In this document: piece after piece, positions 1-10,595 of the stretch
Layout of the letters: every line of letters begins with the position of its first letter
Numbering within the stretch: the first letter of the stretch is position 1
Assembly: GCF_000716715.1 (NCBI RefSeq)
Contig: NZ_JNYJ01000021.1
Span: forward strand, 230,723-294,722
Origin: Dactylosporangium aurantiacum
Lineage (GTDB): Bacteria; Actinomycetota; Actinomycetes; Mycobacteriales; Micromonosporaceae
Reading direction: 5' to 3'
DNA: 64,000 nucleotides
Notes under the pieces: model-generated
Told to the model about the DNA's origin: nothing
Database searches by the model: none
What the model saw: only the letters and a program-made list of their open reading frames with translations
Position numbers and translations under genes: made by a program

Positions 1-1053
1 CTTCTCCTGGTACCGCTGCAGGAAACGCCGATCGGTGCGCCGGCGGAGCCTGGGCAGCAGCGCCTCCAGGGTCGCCGCGGCGTCCCCGACGAGCGGCACG
101 TCGGTGGGGACGCGGGTGCCGACGCGGGTGGGCTCGATGTCGATCTGCACGACGTGCGCCTGCCCGGGCGGCGGCAGGAACTTGGTGTACGGGAAGTTCG
201 TGCCCACCATCAGCAACCCGTCGCACTCCTGCATCAGGTCCTCGCTGGGCGCGGTGCCGAGCAGACCGAGCCCGCCGAGCGCGAACGGCGAGTCGTCCGG
301 CACGACCATCTTGCCCATCAGCGACTTCACGATCGGCGCGCCGAGCACGTCGGCGACGAGCTCGACGAGGGCACCGGCCCCGCGCGCGCCGACGCCGGCC
401 AGGATCGCCGGCTTGCTGGCGTGGTTGAGCAGGTCCGCGGCGGCCTGCAGGTCATCGTCGGCGGGCCGCACCGGCGGCGCCACCCACACCGGCGCGGTCG
501 CCGGCTCACGGACCGGACCGACCTCGTCGAACGGGTTGTCGCCCGAGGTCGCGACCTGCACGTCGTTCGGCACGGTCAGGTGCGCCACACCCCGCCGGGC
601 CAGCGCGGTGCGCACCGCGATGTCCACCAGCGCCGGCACCTGCGCCGGGTTCGCCACCGTCTCGTTGTACTCGGCGACGTCCTCGAACAGCCGGTCGAGG
701 TGCACTTCCTGCTGGTAACCGGTGCCGATGACGCTGGACTCCTGCATCCCGGTGATCGCCAGCACCGGCGCGTGGTCGAGCTTCGCGTCGTAGAGCCCGT
801 TGGCGAGGTGGATGCCGCCGGGGCCGGACGTCGCCAGGCACACCCCGAGCCGCCCGGTCGCCTTGGCGTGCGCGACCGCCATGAACGCGGCCGCCTCCTC
901 GTGGTGCACCAGCACGAACCGGACCCGGTCGGCGTTGCGCCGCAGACCCTCCATGATCCCGTTGACCCCGTCACCGGGCAGGCCGAACACCGTGTCGACG
1001 CCCCAGTCGGCCAGCCGGGCGATCAGCGCCTCACCGACAGTTGGTTTGCTCAT
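1..1053 (-). CDS. Thiamine-diphosphate-dependent enzyme, PoxB/acetolactate synthase-like (3' part missing)
   Basis: The frame is open from the ATG at 1053 to the window edge (351 codons), so the C-terminus, including the ThDP-pyrophosphate domain, lies outside. The N-terminus is the ThDP pyrimidine-binding domain: near residue 20 it reads VFGLPGDGVNG, followed by LVHHEEAAAFMA with the conserved glutamate that activates ThDP, then CLATSGPGG. The middle (about residues 190-350) is the central FAD/nucleotide-type fold with ILAGVGARGA and VQIDIEPTRVG. This order fits pyruvate oxidase / pyruvate dehydrogenase (quinone) and relatives that decarboxylate 2-oxoacids. Substrate cannot be told without the C-terminus. 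The start overlaps the end of the upstream SDR gene by 23 bp, so the two were probably co-translated. Confidence 0.85.
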   Translation of the reverse strand, partial: MSKPTVGEALIARLADWGVDTVFGLPGDGVNGIMEGLRRNADRVRFVLVHHEEAAAFMAVAHAKATGRLGVCLATSGPGGIHLANGLYDAKLDHAPVLAITGMQESSVIGTGYQQEVHLDRLFEDVAEYNETVANPAQVPALVDIAVRTALARRGVAHLTVPNDVQVATSGDNPFDEVGPVREPATAPVWVAPPVRPADDDLQAAADLLNHASKPAILAGVGARGAGALVELVADVLGAPIVKSLMGKMVVPDDSPFALGGLGLLGTAPSEDLMQECDGLLMVGTNFPYTKFLPPPGQAHVVQIDIEPTRVGTRVPTDVPLVGDAAATLEALLPRLRRRTDRRFLQRYQEK

Positions 1054-1857
1054 GCGTTGGTGCTTTGCCGGTACGGGCGGAACCAAACGTCAACGCGCGC
1101 AGCCGCCGGCGCACCTCGGGGTCGTAGGCGTCGGGGTGCGCCCTGGCCGGCCGCTGCCCGTCGAAGAAGCCCCCGGTGCCCTCCTCGTGCAGGATCAGCC
1201 GCAGCGTCGCCTCCCCGCCCTCCCGCACAGTGGAGCGCGGCGGGGCGCCGTGGTCACGGACCATCTGCGTGTCCATCAACGTCGCCGGGTGCAGGCAGTT
1301 CACCGTCACCCCGCGGCCGGCGAGCTCCTCGGCGAGGTCGAAGCTCCACGCGGCGAGGGCGAGCTTCGCGCGCCGGTACGCGGTGACCCCGTCGTAGCCC
1401 CGGGTGAGCTCCACGTCGTCGAAGTCCACCGGCACCTGCCCGAGCGAGCCGACGTTGACCACCTTCGCGGGCGCGTTGGCGGTCAGCGTCGGCACCAGCG
1501 CCGTGGTCAACCGGACGGGCGCGAGGAAGTCGACGGCCCAGCGCAGCTCGTGCCCGTCGGCGCTCTCCTGCCGCTGCTCGCCCGGGCCCCGAACCCGACC
1601 CCGGCGTTGTTGACCAGGATCGTCAGGTCGTCCCGGTCCCGCACGGCGCCGGCGAGGCGGTCCACGTCGGCGAGGCTCGCCAGGTCGGCGACGAACCCTT
1701 CAGCGGCCCCGCCGGCCTCTTCGACCTCAGCCACCCCGCGCTCGACCTTCCCGGCGTCGCGGCCGTGTAGCAGGACGGTCAGCCCGGCCTGCCCGAGCCG
1801 CGGCGCCAGCCACCGGCCCAGACCCGAGGTCGCCCCGGTGAGCAGCACTGCAGTCAT
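1031..1857 (-). pseudogene. Short-chain dehydrogenase/reductase, interrupted by a frameshift
   Basis: From ATG 1857 the protein starts MTAVLLTGATSGLGR, the TGxxxGxG nucleotide-binding motif, and runs to ILVNNAGVGFGARASSGR, the NNAG motif. Near 1570-1575 homology leaves that frame and continues in another with ESADGHELRWAVDF, then NVGSLG, YRRAKLALAAWSF (catalytic Y and K of YxxxK) and a C-terminus ending NCR at 1031. A single missing base in a purine-rich GCAGGAGAG stretch explains the break; the rejoined protein would have about 275 residues, normal for classical SDRs. It is either a true recent inactivation or an assembly error, because both halves keep all key motifs. The 3' end overlaps the ThDP enzyme start. 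Confidence 0.75.
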
Positions 1858-2297
1858 GCCCCGACGGTACCCACACCGCCGCCGCGCCTCAGCCCACACG
1901 AACACCTCGCACCCCGCGTACCGTACAAACGCCACAAAACGCCAACAGGGACGGCGGCTCCGGGACGGCGTGCCACGAACGGCGGGGCAGCGGGTGGAGG
2001 GCGCGGACAACGGCGCACGCCGAGCGGCCGGCAACCCCCGCGACCGGACAGGACAACTGCCGCGGGACCGGGCAGGGCAGCGACCGCGGGGCGGCGGCGG
2101 GCGCAGGGAGGTGCGGCGGGCGGCCGGGGCGGGCGTCAGCGGACGGCGGACGTCACGCGGCCGGCGTGAGCGGTGATCGACCCTCGCGAGACCACCGACC
2201 GGCGGGCCCGGGCGACGCGGACGGCGGGGGCCGAGATGCCGCCGGTCGCGGGTGCGATTCGTGAAAGTCTCACCGGTCGCGGCGGGCCGGATGTGCG
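1858..2297. other. Non-coding stretch between SDR and FKBP genes
   Basis: No reading frame here shows a recognisable protein. The part next to 1857 presumably holds the minus-strand promoter of the SDR/ThDP pair: TTGGCG around 1938-1943 read on the minus strand is a possible -35 box, but no convincing -10 accompanies it. Confidence 0.4.
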
Positions 2298-2328
2298 AAG
2301 GCCCCGCCGGAGTGCGTGGCGGGGCCTT
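2298..2328 (-). terminator. Hairpin terminator after the FKBP gene
   Basis: Perfect 11-bp stem, AAGGCCCCGCC (2298-2308) with GGCGGGGCCTT (2318-2328), 9-nt loop, about 28 bp past the FKBP stop codon in the direction of transcription. Confidence 0.75.
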
Positions 2329-2355
2329 CGAGGACGAGCGGTGAACGGGTGGGGG

Positions 2356-3308
2356 TCAGCCGCCGAGGCCGGCGGGCAGGCCGCTGCTGTCGGCGTCCTT
2401 CGCGTCGAGGATGTCGACGATGAAGCGCAGCGTGCCGGCGGGGTAGCCCTCGGGGGCGTCGTCGCCGTAGGCCTTGCTGCCGGGGATGTCGAGCTGGACG
2501 CGGGTGCCGATCTTCAGGCCGACGAGGCCCTCGTCCCAGCCCTCGATGACCTGGGGCTGCTTGCCGAGCTGCTTCTGCCCGACGGGGATCTCGATGGTCT
2601 TCTTGCGCGGCCAGGACGAGTCGAAGACCTTGCCGTCCTTCATGGTGGCGCCGACGTAGTTGACCGAGACGGTCTGGCCGGCCTTGACGGCCTTGCAGTC
2701 GCCCTTGATGAGGATCGTCTGCTTGACGGTCTTGACCTCTTCGTTGCTGGCGGTGATCGTCGGCTCGGTGGCGAGGGCCTTGTTCATGCCGCCGAGCAAC
2801 GGCGGGAACGCGGCCTCGGCGGCCGGCTTGCACTTGACGCGGTTCTTCTCGGCCCGGTCGCCGAAGTACCAGACGCCGGCGAAGGCGCCGCCGACGACCA
2901 GCAGGACGATGACCGTGCCGGCGATCGCCTGGCCGACGCGGCGGCGGCGGGCGGCCTTCGCGGCGGCGATGCGGGCGGCGGCGCGCTTCTCCGCCTTCGT
3001 CATCGGGGCCGGCCCCTTGGCCTTCGCCTTGCCGGCGTCCTTGTCCTTGCCGGCCTCGGCCTTCTCCTCCTCGCCGTCCCCGGCGTCGTCCGAGGAGTCG
3101 GCGGCGTCCGAGGAGTCGGCGGCGTCCGAGGAGTCGGCGGCGTCCGAGGAGTCGGCGGCGTCCGAGGGGCCGCCCCTGCCGGCGTGTTGTCGCTTTCCGC
3201 ACCCGCGGCCGGCTCCTCGCCGGGCCCGACCTCGGTGTCCGGGGTCGCCTTCGGCGTGGTGGCCTTGCTCGACCTCGCAGTGCGGCGGCTTCTGCCCCGA
3301 TCGCTCAC
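2356..3308 (-). CDS. Membrane-anchored FKBP-type peptidyl-prolyl isomerase, apparent frameshift in N-terminal repeat
   Basis: Catalyses cis-trans isomerisation of prolyl bonds, here outside the membrane. The likely start is GTG 3308 ([12 protein letters not shown]) with GGGGAG upstream. That frame is lost near 3166-3170, where one C is missing compared with the frame that continues as a Ser/Asp/Ala repeat, an acidic/Lys-rich stretch, MTKAEKRAAARIAAAKA, one transmembrane helix (GTVIVLLVVGGAFAGVWYF) and the FKBP domain: VSVNYVGATMKDGKVFDSS, VIEGWDEGL, DIPGSKAYGD and GTLRFIVDIL. The downstream frame is itself open up to 3384 (a MIWEAL... start), so an annotation without a frameshift is possible, but its first 60 residues look like intergenic translation. 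The missing base abuts the 18-bp repeat, so slippage or sequencing error is plausible. Divergent from malate synthase. Confidence 0.8.
3088..3159. repeat. Four tandem copies of an 18-bp unit in the FKBP gene
   Basis: The unit GTCCGAGGAGTCGGCGGC is repeated four times without change. On the minus strand it encodes the hexapeptide repeat AADSSD. The apparent frameshift of the gene lies within about 10 bp of its right end. Confidence 0.9.
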
Positions 3309-3421
3309 AGTTGGAAGACTCCCCTGCTGGACGGACCCGATACTGGCGGACCAGAGTTTTGTTCGCCAGAGCTTCCCATATCACACGCGCCGCGACACGC
3401 CCCGGGTGGCAGCGCAGCCGA

Positions 3422-3427
3422 TAGGGT
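3422..3427 (+). promoter_or_regulatory. -10 box, leaderless promoter of malate synthase
   Basis: TAGGGT ends 6 nt before the ATG at 3434, and no Shine-Dalgarno sequence is present, the arrangement of leaderless actinobacterial mRNAs. Confidence 0.55.
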
Positions 3428-3433
3428 CATGAC

Positions 3434-4990
<1,557 letters not shown>

Positions 4991-5048
4991 GCAGCGCTCC
5001 GCGCTGTTCACCATCGGCGCGGCGCCGGAGCGCGGCGGAGGTGACGCC

Positions 5049-6506
5049 ATGACCATTGACGGGCTGGCGGTCAGGCTGCGGGAGTTCCTGCGGCCGGAGC
5101 AGGTGCTCACCGACCGTCAGCAGCTGCGCACGTACGAGTGCGACGGCCTGACCCACTACCGGGTCGTGCCGGCGATCGTGGTGCTGCCGCGCACCGCCCA
5201 GGAGTGCGCCGACACGGTGCGTGCCTGCGCCGACGCCGGGGTGCCCTTCGTGGCGCGCGGCTCCGGCACGGGCCTGTCCGGCGGGGCGCTGCCGCACGCC
5301 GACGGCGCGCTCATCGTCACCTCGCAGCTGCGCGCGATCCGGGAGGTCGCCCCGCAGGACGAGCGGGCCGTCGTCGAGCCCGGCGTGATCAACCTGCAGG
5401 TGACCAGGGCCGCCTCGCCACACGGGTACTACTACGCGCCGGACCCGTCCAGCCAGCAGATCTGCTCGATCGGCGGCAACGTCGCGGAGAACTCCGGCGG
5501 CGCGCACTGCCTGAAGTACGGCTTCACGACCAACCACGTCACCGGCGTGGAGATCGTCACGCCCGACGGTGACCTCGTCCGGCTCGGCGGGCGGGCCCCG
5601 GACGCGCCCGGCTACGACCTGCTCGGCGCGTTCGTCGGCTCCGAGGGCACGCTCGGCATCGCCACGGAGGTGACGGTCCGCCTGGTGCGCCTGCCGGAGA
5701 CGGTCCGCACGCTGCTCGCCGCGTTCCCCGGCACCGACCAGGCGGGCGCGGCCACCTCGGCGATCATCGCGGCGGGGGTGGTGCCGGCGGCGGTGGAGAT
5801 GATGGACGCCCTCGCCATCGAGGCCGCTGAGGCGGCGGTGCACTGCGGCTACCCGCCCGGCGCCGGCGCGGTGCTCATCGTGGAGCTCGACGGGCCGCAG
5901 GCGGAGGTCGAGGCGCAGTTCGCCGCGGTCGAGGGGTTCTGCCGCGACCACGGCGCGTTCGAGATCCGCATCGCCGCCGACGACGCCGAGCGGGCCCTGT
6001 TCTGGAAGGGGCGCAAGTCGGCGTTCGCCGCCGTCGGCCGGATCAGCCCCGACTACATCGTGCAGGACGGGGTCATCCCGCGCACCGCGCTGCCCCGGGT
6101 GCTGACCCGCATCGCGGAGCTGGCCGGGGAGCACGGCGTGCGGGTAGCGAACGTGTTCCACGCCGGCGACGGCAACCTGCACCCGCTCGTGCTGTTCGAC
6201 GAGGCGGTGCCCGGGCAGGCCGAGCGGGCCGAGGCGGTGTCCGGCGCGATCCTCGACCTGTGCGTGGAGCACGGCGGGTCGATCACCGGCGAGCACGGCG
6301 TCGGCTTCGACAAGGCCAAGCACCTGCCCAGCATGTACAGCGCCGCCGACCTCGACACGATGCAGCTGCTGCGGTGCGCGTTCGACCCGCGCGGGCTGTC
6401 GAACCCGGGGAAGGTGTTCCCGACCCCCCGCCTGTGCGGCGAGGTCCCCGGGCGGCGCAAAGGCACCCATCCGCTGCATCAGCCAGGCATCGCGGAGGTC
6501 TTCTGA
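5049..6506 (+). CDS. glcD: Glycolate oxidase, FAD-binding subunit GlcD
   Basis: Oxidises glycolate (or D-lactate-type 2-hydroxyacids) to glyoxylate using FAD. The FAD_binding_4 (PCMH) fold is clear: VVLPRTAQECADTVR, FVARGSGTGLSGGALPHADG, YYYAPDPSSQQICSIGGN and NVAENSGGAHCLKYG (residues about 120-155). The C-terminal FAD-oxidase domain shows NVFHAGDGNLHPLVLFDE and SITGEHGVGFDK. 485 residues is the usual GlcD length. GGAGG lies 8 nt before the ATG. The next gene, glcE, starts 2 bp after this stop codon, so the subunits are translationally linked. Confidence 0.93.
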   Translation: MTIDGLAVRLREFLRPEQVLTDRQQLRTYECDGLTHYRVVPAIVVLPRTAQECADTVRACADAGVPFVARGSGTGLSGGALPHADGALIVTSQLRAIREVAPQDERAVVEPGVINLQVTRAASPHGYYYAPDPSSQQICSIGGNVAENSGGAHCLKYGFTTNHVTGVEIVTPDGDLVRLGGRAPDAPGYDLLGAFVGSEGTLGIATEVTVRLVRLPETVRTLLAAFPGTDQAGAATSAIIAAGVVPAAVEMMDALAIEAAEAAVHCGYPPGAGAVLIVELDGPQAEVEAQFAAVEGFCRDHGAFEIRIAADDAERALFWKGRKSAFAAVGRISPDYIVQDGVIPRTALPRVLTRIAELAGEHGVRVANVFHAGDGNLHPLVLFDEAVPGQAERAEAVSGAILDLCVEHGGSITGEHGVGFDKAKHLPSMYSAADLDTMQLLRCAFDPRGLSNPGKVFPTPRLCGEVPGRRKGTHPLHQPGIAEVF

Positions 6507-6508
6507 GC

Positions 6509-7684
6509 ATGACAGCACAGATCGCCGGGGTGCCGGCCGCCGCCGTCGCCACGCCCGCGTCGACCGCGGAGGTCGCCGACGTGGTCCGCGGCGCGGCCGA
6601 CGGGGAGCTCGCCCTCGTCGTGCGCGGCGGCGGCACCAGGCAGGACTGGGCGCTGCCGCCGCAGCGGCTCGATCTGATCGTGGAGACGTCGCGGCTGTGC
6701 GGGCTCGTCGAGCACGCCGCGGGTGATCTCGTCGTCGTCGTCCGCGCCGGTACGCCGCTGCGCCAGGTCCAGGAGGCGCTGCGCCCCGCCGGGCAGCAGC
6801 TCGCCCTCGACGAGCCGCTGCCGGGGGCGACCGTCGGGGGGACCGTGGCGGTCAACGCGTCAGGGCCGCGCCGCATGCTCTACGGCACGGTCCGCGACCT
6901 GCTCATCGGCGTGACCGTCGTGCGCGCCGACGGGGTGGTGGCGAAGGCCGGCGGCAAGGTCGTGAAGAACGTCGCCGGGTACGACCTCGGCAAGCTCGTC
7001 GCCGGCTCGTACGGCACCCTCGGCGTCATCACCGAGTGCGCGTTCCGGCTGCACCCGCTGCCGGCCGCGCGCCGCTTCGTGTCGGTGCGGGTCGACGGGC
7101 CCGAGGAGGCGGGGCGGGCGCTGTCCGCGGTCCTCGGCGCGCAGGTGGTGCCCAGCGCCCTGGAGATCGACACCGACCCGCTCACCGTGACCGCGCTCGT
7201 CGAGGGCGTGCCGGCCGGGGTCGCGCAGCGCGCCGCCGACCTGGAGAAGCTGCTCGGCGAGGGCACGACGTCGGCGGAGACCCCGCCGCCGGGCTGGGGT
7301 GCCTACCCGTGGGGCCCCGGCGACGTCGGCATCAAGCTCACGTCGGCGCTGTCGCGGGTGCCGTACCTGCTGACCGCCGCCGGGGTGACCGCCCAGCTGC
7401 ACGACGTGGCGCTGCACGTGCGGGGCTCCGCCGGCACCGGGGTGCTCTACGCGGGGCTGCCCGGCGACACCGACCCCGGCTCCGTCGTCGGTGTCGTCAG
7501 CGACCTGCGGGCGGCGACCCGGGCCGGCGCCGGGCACTGCGTCGTGCTCACCGCGCCGCCGGCGATCCGGTCCCGCGTCGACGTGTGGGGCCACGTCGAC
7601 GGCCTGGACCTGATGCGCCGGGTGAAGGAGCAGTTCGACCCGCTCGGCATCCTCGCGCCGGGCCGGTTCGTGGGAGGGATCTGA
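6509..7684 (+). CDS. glcE: Glycolate oxidase, FAD-binding subunit GlcE
   Basis: Second flavin subunit of the GlcDEF complex, 391 residues. It has a PCMH-type FAD domain with LVVRGGGTRQDW, LPGATVGGTVAVNASGPRRM (residues about 105-124) and GGKVVKNVAGYDLGKLVAGS, all typical of GlcE rather than GlcD. The ATG at 6509 was chosen because it follows the glcD stop codon at once; longer frames upstream overlap glcD. It ends in TGATG, sharing one base with the glcF start. Confidence 0.92.
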   Translation: MTAQIAGVPAAAVATPASTAEVADVVRGAADGELALVVRGGGTRQDWALPPQRLDLIVETSRLCGLVEHAAGDLVVVVRAGTPLRQVQEALRPAGQQLALDEPLPGATVGGTVAVNASGPRRMLYGTVRDLLIGVTVVRADGVVAKAGGKVVKNVAGYDLGKLVAGSYGTLGVITECAFRLHPLPAARRFVSVRVDGPEEAGRALSAVLGAQVVPSALEIDTDPLTVTALVEGVPAGVAQRAADLEKLLGEGTTSAETPPPGWGAYPWGPGDVGIKLTSALSRVPYLLTAAGVTAQLHDVALHVRGSAGTGVLYAGLPGDTDPGSVVGVVSDLRAATRAGAGHCVVLTAPPAIRSRVDVWGHVDGLDLMRRVKEQFDPLGILAPGRFVGGI

Positions 7685-8940
7685 TGGAGCCCCGCATCGA
7701 CGCCGACCTCGTGTCCGACTGCGTCCACTGTGGATTCTGCCTGCCGACGTGCCCGACGTACGTGCTGTGGGGCGAGGAGATGGACTCGCCGCGCGGCCGG
7801 ATCCAGCTGATGCACCAGCTCCTGGAGGGCGAGCCGCTGACCCCGACCGCGGCCGGGCACTTCGACGCGTGCCTGGGCTGCATGGCGTGCGTGACCGCGT
7901 GCCCGTCCGGCGTGCGGTACGGCACGCTCATCGAGCAGACCCGGGTGGTCGTCGAGGAGCGGCACCCCCGGCCGTGGCCGGAGCGCGCGCTGCGCGGCCT
8001 CGTGTTCGGGCTGTTCCCGCACCCGCGGCGGCTGGCCGTGCTGAAGGGGCCGTTGCGCCTGTACCAGCGGCTCGGCGCACCCCTGCTGGACCGGTTGCCG
8101 GGCCGCCTGTCGACCCTGGCCGCCCTGGCCCCGCCGGTGCGCCCGGCGGTACCGCTGCCGGCGCGGCTGCCGGCGCTGGGGACCCGGCGGGCCGTGGTGG
8201 GGATGCTGACCGGCTGCGTGCAGCGGGCGTTCTTCCCCGACGTGAACGCCGCGACGGCCCGCGTCCTGGCCGCGGAGGGCTGCGACGTGGTGATCCCGCC
8301 CGGGCAGGGGTGCTGCGGCGCGCTCAGCGTCCACAGCGGCCGCCGGGAGGAGGCGGCCCGGTTCGCCCGGGGCATCGTGGACACGTTCGACGCCGCCGGC
8401 ATCGACGCCCTCGTCGTCAACGCCGCCGGCTGCGGGTCCTCCCTGAAGGAGCTCGGTGACCTGCTCGCCGACGATCCGGGGTACGCCGGCCGCGCCGCCG
8501 CGCTCGCGGGCAAGGTGACCGACTTCGCCGAGCTGCTCGGGCGGCTCGGCCCGGCCGCGCCCCGGCACCCGCTGCCGGCCAGCGTGGCCTACCACGACGC
8601 GTGCCACCTCGCGCACGCCCAGGGTGTGCGGTCGCAGCCGCGCGAGCTGCTGCGCGGGATCCCGGGGCTGGTGCTGCGGGAGATCGCCGACCCCGAGCTG
8701 TGCTGCGGCTCGGCGGGCGTGTGGAACGTGCTCAACCCCGGCCCCGCCGCCGAGCTCGGCGCCCGCAAGGCCCGCGACGTGCTCGCCACCGGCGCGCAGT
8801 GGCTGGTCACCGCGAACCCGGGCTGCCTCATGCAGATCGGCGCCGGGGTCCGCGCCGCCGGCGGCACGATCCGCACCGCGCACACCGCGCAGGTGCTGGA
8901 CGCCTCGATCCGCGGCGTGCGCCTCAGCGCCGGCGCGTAG
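7684..8940 (+). CDS. glcF: Glycolate oxidase, iron-sulfur subunit GlcF
   Basis: Electron-transfer subunit, 418 residues. Two [4Fe-4S] ferredoxin motifs sit in the first 80 residues: CVHCGFCLPTCPTY and CLGCMACVTACPSG. Two CCG-type cysteine motifs follow, GQGCCGALSVHSG and PELCCGSAGVWN, typical of the GlcF/HdrD family that passes electrons to quinone at the membrane. It is the last gene of the aceB-glcDEF unit, its start overlapping the glcE stop by one base. No hairpin terminator is evident behind it. Confidence 0.93.
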   Translation: MEPRIDADLVSDCVHCGFCLPTCPTYVLWGEEMDSPRGRIQLMHQLLEGEPLTPTAAGHFDACLGCMACVTACPSGVRYGTLIEQTRVVVEERHPRPWPERALRGLVFGLFPHPRRLAVLKGPLRLYQRLGAPLLDRLPGRLSTLAALAPPVRPAVPLPARLPALGTRRAVVGMLTGCVQRAFFPDVNAATARVLAAEGCDVVIPPGQGCCGALSVHSGRREEAARFARGIVDTFDAAGIDALVVNAAGCGSSLKELGDLLADDPGYAGRAAALAGKVTDFAELLGRLGPAAPRHPLPASVAYHDACHLAHAQGVRSQPRELLRGIPGLVLREIADPELCCGSAGVWNVLNPGPAAELGARKARDVLATGAQWLVTANPGCLMQIGAGVRAAGGTIRTAHTAQVLDASIRGVRLSAGA

Positions 8941-9044
8941 ATCATTCACCCGGCGTCGGGGGCAGCCCGGTGCCGGGGTCCGGCGCAGGCGTCGGGTAGG
9001 CGACGGGGCCGAGCCCGAAGGCCCGGCCCCGCGTGTGTTCCGGT

Positions 9045-9221
9045 ATGACGACGACGAACCTGGTGGACTGCCCGGAGTGCGGACTGCCGGCGATCACCCG
9101 CACCGAGGGCCTGGTGGTGAGCACCCGCGGCCCGGTCGAGCACGTCCGTCTGCACTGCGTGCTCGGCCATCGCTTCTTCGGCCCCGCCGACCGGCTGCTG
9201 CGCCGGGTCGGGACCGCCTGA
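9045..9221 (+). CDS. Small zinc-ribbon-like protein
   Basis: A 58-residue product starting MTTTNLVDCPECGLPAITR. A CPEC knuckle near residue 9 and a C-x6-H pair (HCVLGHRFFG) near residue 40 suggest one zinc-binding site. It is too short for an enzyme. Codon positions have the GC bias of real genes here and the gene fills the gap between glcF and the convergent TM2-domain gene. Function not recognised. Confidence 0.6.
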   Translation: MTTTNLVDCPECGLPAITRTEGLVVSTRGPVEHVRLHCVLGHRFFGPADRLLRRVGTA

Positions 9222-9234
9222 GCGGCGCCGCCGG

Positions 9235-9843
9235 TCAGTTCGGGCGCAGCGGGCGGCCCTGGCCGTCGACGGGGCGGCCGGTGAGCAGGATGATGCCGTC
9301 CACGACGAACCACACCCACAGGCCGAACACGACCAGGAACGGGATCCAGAACAGGAACCCGCACCAGAACGACGTCCAGCCGACCACGACGCTGAGCACG
9401 AGCTGCGTGACACCCATCGCGGTGTTGCCCGCGTAGAGCCGGCCGATGCCGCCCAGCACCAGGAACAGGCCCGGCAGCAGCTGCAGCAGCCCGGCGGCCA
9501 GCTTCGACTTGTCCGAGTACGGCAGCCCCGTCGCCGGGTCGTAGCCCGCGGCCCCGGCCGGCACCCCGTACCCGGGCTGCTGGCCGTAGGCGGCCTGCTG
9601 GGCGTAGGCGGCCTGCTGGCCGTACGGGTCGTACCCGCCGGACGTCGGCGCGCCGGACACCGGCAGCTGGTAGGTCGGCGAGTACGGCGGGCTCGACCCG
9701 GGCGGCGACGAGGACGGCGGACCCGACATCGGCTGCTGCCCGGCGGGCAGCGCGTACGGGTCGGCGGGCTGCTGCCCGTACGGGCTCTGGCCATACGGAT
9801 TGGACTGATATGGGTCCGGTTGACCGTAGGGAGGCTGCGTCAT
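9235..9843 (-). CDS. TM2 domain-containing membrane protein
   Basis: 202 residues. The first 105 are Pro/Gln/Tyr/Gly-rich (repeated PYGQ and AYGQQ), a disordered cytoplasmic tail common in actinobacterial membrane proteins. From about residue 115 comes a TM2 domain: KSKLAAGLLQLLPGLFLVLGG, GRLYAGNTAMGVTQL and two or three membrane helices, with a short charged C-terminus. The role of TM2 proteins is unknown. It is convergent with the small zinc-ribbon gene (14-bp gap) and divergent from gntR. Confidence 0.8.
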   Translation of the reverse strand: MTQPPYGQPDPYQSNPYGQSPYGQQPADPYALPAGQQPMSGPPSSSPPGSSPPYSPTYQLPVSGAPTSGGYDPYGQQAAYAQQAAYGQQPGYGVPAGAAGYDPATGLPYSDKSKLAAGLLQLLPGLFLVLGGIGRLYAGNTAMGVTQLVLSVVVGWTSFWCGFLFWIPFLVVFGLWVWFVVDGIILLTGRPVDGQGRPLRPN

Positions 9844-9929
9844 GGGAGCAGGCTACCGGCACCGATCCACCCGGCAGGCCCCTGTGAGGCTGCACCGGCT
9901 CCAGAACGGCTGACCGGGTGCCGGTCTGC

Positions 9930-9935
9930 CACACT
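9930..9935 (+). promoter_or_regulatory. -10 box before gntR
   Basis: CACACT is followed by 6 nt and then the GTG at 9942; no ribosome binding site is present. Supports a leaderless start at 9942. Confidence 0.35.
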
Positions 9936-9941
9936 GGGCGG

Positions 9942-10586
9942 GTGAACCCCGGTGCGTCCGACGAGCTGGCCAGTGCGAGCCTGGTCGAGCTGGCGGTGTC
10001 ACGGCTGAGCCGGGAGATCCTCAGCGGCGTCACCGACCCGGGCGAGCGCCTGGTCGAGGAGCAGCTGACCCGACGGTTCGGCATCAGCCGCGCCCCGCTG
10101 CGCGAGGCCCTGCGGCTGCTCGCCCAGCAGGGCCTGGTCGAGCACGTCCCGCGCCGCGGCGTCCGCGTCGCCACCCTGTCCGCCGCCGACATCCAGGAGC
10201 TCTACGCGGTCCGCGACGTCCTGGAGCGCCACGCGGTCACCGCGACGCCCCCGGACGCCGACCTCGCCGGCGTCGCCGCGGCGGTGAAGGCCATGCAGGA
10301 GGCCGACGCCCGCGGCGACCAGTTCGACGTGGCGACCGCCCACCGCGAGTTCCACGTCGCGGTGGTCGCCCTCGCCGGCAACCGCCAGCTCACCCAGGTC
10401 TACGAGTCGGTGCTGGTGAAGATCCAGCTGTACATGGCGCTGAACCTGCGCCGCGAGGCCGAGGTCGCCCGGCCGCACGACGGGGTCCACCGGCACGAGC
10501 GGCTGTTCGAGGCGGTCTCGGCCCGCGACACCGCGGCGGTGCTGGCCGCCCTCGACGACCACGGCGCCCGCTCCTACCTGCCCTGA
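9942..10586 (+). CDS. GntR-family (FadR/FCD subfamily) transcriptional regulator
   Basis: 214 residues. An N-terminal winged helix-turn-helix (about residues 15-80: GERLVEEQLTRRFGISRAPL then LREALRLLAQQGLV) is followed by an all-helical FCD ligand-binding domain with ELYAVRDVLERHAV, HREFHVAVVALAGN and DGVHRHERLFEAV, whose Asp/His residues usually bind a metal and a carboxylate ligand. It lies between the glycolate operon and the allophanate operon; the 17-bp GTCGAC-centred palindrome at the start of the latter fits FadR-type operators (GT..AC half-sites), and no similar site is seen before aceB. Control of the allophanate operon is therefore the better inference. Confidence 0.9.
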   Translation: MNPGASDELASASLVELAVSRLSREILSGVTDPGERLVEEQLTRRFGISRAPLREALRLLAQQGLVEHVPRRGVRVATLSAADIQELYAVRDVLERHAVTATPPDADLAGVAAAVKAMQEADARGDQFDVATAHREFHVAVVALAGNRQLTQVYESVLVKIQLYMALNLRREAEVARPHDGVHRHERLFEAVSARDTAAVLAALDDHGARSYLP

Positions 10587-10595
10587 GCGCCGCGG

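Noticed and set aside
7684..8940. Anaerobic glycerol-3-phosphate dehydrogenase subunit C or succinate dehydrogenase iron-sulfur protein instead of GlcF.
   Set aside because: The two ferredoxin motifs and two CCG motifs fit several families, but overlap with GlcD and GlcE type genes decides for GlcF.
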